Assembly: GCA_003175915.1 (NCBI GenBank)
Contig: PSRH01000095.1
Coordinates: 1 to 8,322 of the forward strand
DNA from: Candidatus Melainabacteria bacterium
GTDB lineage: Bacteria > Cyanobacteriota > Vampirovibrionia > Obscuribacterales > Obscuribacteraceae
Reading direction: 5' to 3'
DNA: 8,322 nucleotides
The translations under genes were made by a program, and so were the position numbers. The notes under the pieces were generated by a model that saw nothing but the letters and a program-made list of their open reading frames with translations, was not told the origin of the DNA and made no database searches. Positions 5,067 through 8,322 of the stretch are shown piece after piece; the first letter of the stretch is position 1, and every line of letters begins with the position of its first letter.

Positions 5067-6966
5067 TTTGGCTCTATACGCTCATGCATCGTATGATGGC
5101 GGGCGAGAATTTACTCTGACAATCTTACATTCCAACGATTTGCACGCACATGACGAGTCCTTCATGGAACGGGGCCGGTCGGTAGGCGGCATGGCCCGCA
5201 TTGCTCACCTGATCAAGGCGATTAAACAAAGTCACAAGAACGCTATTGCCATTGATGCCGGCGACTTTTTTCAAGGGACGACGCTCTTCCAAAAATATGG
5301 CGGAGAGGTAGAGATAAGTGCTCTCAATCAATCCGGCTACGACATCGTTACTCTGGGCAACCACGAATTCGACAATGGTCCTGATGAACTGGCCAAAAGC
5401 CTCAAGGAAGCGAAGTTCACCACCATATCTTGCAATATCGACTTTTCGAAGGTGCCCGAATTGGAAGCGCTGGTGAAACCGTCGGTGGTCAGAGAAATAG
5501 GCGGGGAGAAGATTGCCTTCATCGGTGCCGTGACGCCGGAGTTAGAGCATGTCTCCTTAAGGACAGCGCCGGCCCATATCAAGGTCGAGGGCGAGAAGTG
5601 GATGCAGCCAATCAAAGCTGAAGTCGAGCGCTACAAGCATGAGGGCATTAATAAGATTATTCTGGTCACGCACTGCGGTGTGGAGCTGGATAAAGAGTTG
5701 GCTCAATCCTTAAGCGATGTGGACGCAATCGTTGGCGGGCATAGCCACACTCGCCTGGATCAGCCTGTCTGGGTAAAGCATTCAGACGGATCTAAGACCA
5801 TTATTGTGCAAACAGGTTGCTACGGCAGGACTCTCGGTGACCTTGACCTCGCGTTCAATAAAAAGGGTGAGTTGCTCGAACCTGACACAGACTACCATCT
5901 GATCAATATCAGCGATCGGATTCAAGAGGACCCGGCGTTGGCGGCATACATTAAAGAGAAAGCCGCCCCGTTGTTAGCGCTGCGCCAAGAGATTGTTGGT
6001 TTTTCCGAAAGCGAATTCGACAATCGCTTCAACGGCACACCGTGGGATTCGCCAATAGGGGATTTGCTCTGCGACGCTCTGATTGAAGAAGGAGCCTCTT
6101 ACGGGGCTACAATCGCCTTTCAAAATAGAGGTGGAATCAGAGCGCGCATCGAAAAGGGCCCGGTGAGCGAGGAGAAAATCCGCGAGCTCCTACCTTTCGA
6201 AAATCATGTCATCCTTGCCACTATAGACGGTGAGCATCTGCGTTCTATTCTTGAGCACAGCGTCGACGGCATGTTGGGTGGGCATTTTCTCGACGTGCGC
6301 GGCCTCAAATTCGGTTATGACCCGAACAAGCCGCCGGGACATCGCCTGGTGTTTGTTCTGGCCGCTGCTGAAAAGGGAGAGTGGCGCCCGATCAAGCCTG
6401 ATGGTGCTTACAAAATCGTGGTGAATGATTACACGTTTAAAGGTGGAGAAGGCTATCAATGGTCCGGCACCAGCGACGTCGTCAGGCTGCCTGACTTGCT
6501 CTCGGACGCTTTTCATAAGTACCTGATCAAGCACAAGACCATAAGAGCACAACTTCCCAACAGAATTGTTCCCGTCACGAGTGGGCTAGCGGAGTTCGTC
6601 GGAAAGTCGCAACCGAAGTTGGTAATTCATTTACCATCACCATCAACAAAAGTTATTTTGCAATATGGCGAGGACCTCGGTGTCGAGCCATTCTCGAAAG
6701 AAACGATCAGCCGGCCCGTACCGCTTACCGGATTGGCTCAGCCAGTCATACTCGAATCAAAGCGCGCCGCAAGGCGCCAATCAACCGAGCTGACGGTTGA
6801 TACCAAATCGCCAGGTCAATCCCGTAAATACCTTAATTTGGTCGTTATTTGCAAGCAGTCAAAATCTGCTTCGCTCAAGGATTTCGCAGTCAGTTACCCA
6901 TTGGCAAATCAGGCTTTGCTTCCATTCCTCAAGGAAAAGGAAGGTCAAGCAGCCAGTACTTATTAA
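4978..6966 (+). CDS. Exported 5'-nucleotidase / UshA-family metallophosphoesterase
   Basis: This family hydrolyses nucleotides, UDP-sugars or related phosphoesters outside the cytoplasm, usually for phosphate and nucleoside salvage. The 662-residue protein has a signal peptide (hydrophobic about 18-34, likely cut after AHA at 37). Its metallophosphoesterase domain shows the expected metal ligands: Asp54 and His56 (NDLHAH), Asp96 (AGD), Asn128-His129 (GNHEFD), His232 (THCG), and His255 and His257 (GGHSHTRL). The C-terminal nucleotidase domain has NRGGIR (383-388) and GGEGY (489-493), the substrate-pocket signatures. The usual family end is near residue 534; about 128 further residues form an unrecognised, beta-rich-looking extension. 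The start could be ATG 4978 (AAAGG 8 nt upstream) or ATG 5008 (AGAGG 12 nt upstream); both keep the signal peptide. Substrate (UshA, NAD or 2',3'-cyclic type) cannot be fixed from motifs. Confidence 0.93.
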   Translation: MRKTERQRPTMKAKYSRFAVFLAVGFALFILALYAHASYDGGREFTLTILHSNDLHAHDESFMERGRSVGGMARIAHLIKAIKQSHKNAIAIDAGDFFQGTTLFQKYGGEVEISALNQSGYDIVTLGNHEFDNGPDELAKSLKEAKFTTISCNIDFSKVPELEALVKPSVVREIGGEKIAFIGAVTPELEHVSLRTAPAHIKVEGEKWMQPIKAEVERYKHEGINKIILVTHCGVELDKELAQSLSDVDAIVGGHSHTRLDQPVWVKHSDGSKTIIVQTGCYGRTLGDLDLAFNKKGELLEPDTDYHLINISDRIQEDPALAAYIKEKAAPLLALRQEIVGFSESEFDNRFNGTPWDSPIGDLLCDALIEEGASYGATIAFQNRGGIRARIEKGPVSEEKIRELLPFENHVILATIDGEHLRSILEHSVDGMLGGHFLDVRGLKFGYDPNKPPGHRLVFVLAAAEKGEWRPIKPDGAYKIVVNDYTFKGGEGYQWSGTSDVVRLPDLLSDAFHKYLIKHKTIRAQLPNRIVPVTSGLAEFVGKSQPKLVIHLPSPSTKVILQYGEDLGVEPFSKETISRPVPLTGLAQPVILESKRAARRQSTELTVDTKSPGQSRKYLNLVVICKQSKSASLKDFAVSYPLANQALLPFLKEKEGQAASTY

Positions 6967-6967
6967 C

Positions 6968-6983
6968 TGGGGGTAAACCCCCA
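6968..6983 (+). terminator. GC-rich hairpin just after the phosphoesterase stop
   Basis: TGGGGG (6968-6973) and CCCCCA (6978-6983) form a 6-bp, nearly all G-C stem with a TAAA loop, one nucleotide after the stop codon. No T-run follows (next bases TCGGAGCG), so it is not a textbook intrinsic terminator. It may protect the mRNA 3' end or act as a weak or factor-assisted terminator. Confidence 0.4.
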
Positions 6984-7004
6984 TCGGAGCGATCGATTAA
7001 GTGC

Positions 7005-7033
7005 TTTACATCTGACCTAGTCCAGGCTATAAT
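7005..7033 (+). promoter_or_regulatory. Near-consensus sigma70-type promoter
   Basis: The -35 box TTTACA (7005-7010) matches TTGACA at five of six positions. It is separated by exactly 17 nt from a perfect TATAAT -10 (7028-7033). Transcription would begin near 7040 and run into the membrane-protein gene at 7253. This is the best promoter match in the window and lies just beyond the hairpin that ends the phosphoesterase unit. Confidence 0.75.
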
Positions 7034-7039
7034 TTGCCC

Positions 7040-7252
7040 TCTCTCTCAAATGCGATCAAGTCTCCGGAAACATTCGTTTTAGACAAATGACGAAATCCGA
7101 AAGGCGCGATCATTGGCCTTGCTCGCCACCTGCCGTGCGGCTGTAGATGGCGCTGCATAGCCGTCTCTTTGTTGTCTCGTCACCCGGGGGATGCGAGTCG
7201 ACAGCGTTTGCGCTCGTCGGCCGGATTGTCATCGCTACTTGAGGTACTAATC
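7040..7252 (+). other. Long, potentially structured 5' leader of the membrane-protein gene
   Basis: From the predicted start near 7040 to the ATG at 7253 there are about 210 nt with no coding sequence recognised. Three hairpins can be drawn by eye. TTCGT/ACGAA (7073-7077 with 7090-7094). CGGCT/AGCCG extended by GTAG/CTGC with an AT bulge (7138-7163, about 9-10 bp). CGACAGCG / CGCT-C-GTCG closing a TTTG loop with one bulged C (7199-7219, 8 bp). No known riboswitch consensus was recognised. It could be a regulatory leader, a small RNA, or simply GC-rich untranslated sequence. Confidence 0.35.
7241..7244 (+). promoter_or_regulatory. Ribosome-binding site of the polytopic membrane-protein gene
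   Basis: GAGG lies 8 nt before the ATG at 7253, a textbook spacing, which fixes the start of the reading frame that runs off the right edge. Confidence 0.7.
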
Positions 7253-8322
7253 ATGCAAATCCTTAATCGACCGGAAGTTGATAGCACCAGTGATTCGTTT
7301 ACGAGCCAAGAGAACGTAGAGGAGTTGCTGGACAAGCGAGAGAAGAAAATTGGCGGCTTCGAGGCCAGTAAGGCCGCCCCGCTGAGAGAGCCTTCACTAT
7401 ATATTTCGCTGATACTTATTTTCGCTTTTGCGCTGGGTACTTTTTCCACGACGCCCTTGCTGTTCTGGTCAGTGTTTTTGTCTATGTCAGGCCTGGCTGT
7501 TCTCTCCCATTTTCTGGCAGAGCGCGTTATTTTTTCGACGAAGGAAAACGATTTCAATCTTCCTAAGCCTTACGAAGGGGCTTTTTTGATTACGTTTGGA
7601 GCAATTGTTCCGGCGCTCAGTGTACTGGCATTCGTTGCTCTCTCAATCGTTTTATCCGGCTATCTACACATAAACTGGTACACTGAGGTAGCAAGGGTTG
7701 CCCTTTTGGTACTCGTACCGACGCTCAATTTTGCCGTATGGTCTTCAGTGAAGAAACGCTATTTACTTCGACCGCGATTGGTTGGATTCATGAACGGTCT
7801 GGCCCTGGGGCTTTCGTCAGCGTGGACAATCATCTGCCTCAAGTGCATTCTCTTTTCACAAGCCTCGCCCTATTTTGATCTGGCTTGGCCTTTCATTTTG
7901 ATCGCCTCGCCATTCTCGCTGGTGGCAGCTGCCGCTCTTGCCTTCGATTTGTGGAGGCGGACTGAAAACAATATTGGCCGAATCGCTTCTACCTTTTCAA
8001 TTATTGGCGTGCTGCTTTCATTTCTTTTTGTTTTTGGACCGGTGGTCAGGCCCATGTTCATTCAGTCCGTTATGCAACAAGCTGCAAGCGGCAAGCCTGA
8101 TGCGCAAACCAGAGCTCTTTCGTTTTTGAGGTCGATTGGTGCTGGTGAGGAACTGACAGCCGATCGGGACTCTGGCAATGACCTCTGGTCATTGGGACGA
8201 TTGTTCATTCCCGTGGCTGATTCGGATCTCTATTTCAAGCTGACCGGTCGTGTCGATCAGAATACTGACCTTTCGCCGGATCAGTTACTGGCCGGCACAG
8301 TGGTCGGTCCGCGTATTCCAGG
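7253..8322 (+). CDS. Polytopic membrane protein, function unknown (3' end beyond window)
   Basis: An open frame from ATG 7253 runs without a stop to the right edge (356 codons). It begins MQILNRPEVD, with a charged cytoplasmic-type N-terminus of about 45 residues. About seven hydrophobic segments follow, at about 48-66, 68-88, 110-136, 144-163, 176-201, 210-232 and 245-268. From about 270 a soluble region begins (ALSFLRSIGAGEE, then DLWSLGRLFIPVADSDLYFK) and continues out of the window. No family is recognised, and no catalytic or transporter motif is visible in the membrane part. Reality as a gene is supported by the frame length, the textbook Shine-Dalgarno, the strong promoter upstream and the ordered membrane helices. 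It appears to be the first gene of a new transcription unit. The C-terminal soluble domain, which probably defines its function, cannot be seen. Confidence 0.85.
   Translation, partial: MQILNRPEVDSTSDSFTSQENVEELLDKREKKIGGFEASKAAPLREPSLYISLILIFAFALGTFSTTPLLFWSVFLSMSGLAVLSHFLAERVIFSTKENDFNLPKPYEGAFLITFGAIVPALSVLAFVALSIVLSGYLHINWYTEVARVALLVLVPTLNFAVWSSVKKRYLLRPRLVGFMNGLALGLSSAWTIICLKCILFSQASPYFDLAWPFILIASPFSLVAAAALAFDLWRRTENNIGRIASTFSIIGVLLSFLFVFGPVVRPMFIQSVMQQAASGKPDAQTRALSFLRSIGAGEELTADRDSGNDLWSLGRLFIPVADSDLYFKLTGRVDQNTDLSPDQLLAGTVVGPRIP

Noticed and set aside
6849..7082. 77-codon plus-strand frame over the end of the phosphoesterase gene
   Set aside because: It overlaps the phosphoesterase C-terminus in another frame and then runs through the hairpin and promoter; no ribosome-binding site or motif.
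7180..7557. 125-codon minus-strand frame antisense to the start of the polytopic membrane protein
   Set aside because: The plus frame has a strong promoter, a textbook Shine-Dalgarno and ordered membrane helices. The antisense frame is Ser/Lys-rich with no feature.

Overview
The window reads as chromosomal DNA from a Gram-negative-type bacterium that makes peptidoglycan. Several points suggest the non-photosynthetic relatives of Cyanobacteria (Vampirovibrionia/Melainabacteria, possibly Obscuribacter-like). The two-Cys-pair zinc-ribbon protein at 554-1024 resembles, from memory, a small protein conserved in Cyanobacteria, and only an abbreviated division cluster is present. This placement is inference. 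There are no phage genes, transposases, CRISPR arrays, tRNAs or rRNAs.

Layout. 1-233 (minus) is the N-terminal part of diaminopimelate epimerase (dapF), cut by the window edge. 234-553 is a gene-free spacer with inverted repeats and a possible dapF -10 box. 554-4488 (plus) is a tight four-gene run: a zinc-ribbon membrane protein, rsmH (16S rRNA m4C1402 methyltransferase), an ftsL-like single-pass division protein, and the division transpeptidase ftsI (PBP2/PBP3 class). It corresponds to the first part of a classical dcw cluster, but has no mraZ in front and no murE behind. 4509-5066 (minus) encodes a small exported protein of unknown function, convergent with ftsI. Its 5' end overlaps, on the opposite strand, the 5' end of a large exported 5'-nucleotidase/UshA-family phosphoesterase (4978-6966, plus). 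6967-7252 holds a GC-rich hairpin, a near-consensus sigma70-type promoter and a leader of about 210 nt able to form several hairpins. That leader precedes a large polytopic membrane protein (7253 to the right edge, incomplete).

Functionally, much of the window concerns the cell envelope. DapF makes meso-diaminopimelate for peptidoglycan and lysine, and FtsL and FtsI belong to the septal synthesis machinery. RsmH is the usual translation-related passenger of this cluster. The phosphoesterase probably releases phosphate or nucleosides in the periplasm. Three of the best-identified genes (dapF, rsmH, ftsI) appear to start at TTG.

No novel defence or mobile system is visible. The points most worth a second look are the overlapping divergent gene starts at 4978-5066, the structured leader at 7040-7252, the unrecognised polytopic protein, the extra C-terminal domain on the phosphoesterase, and the long N-terminal tail of the FtsL-like protein.
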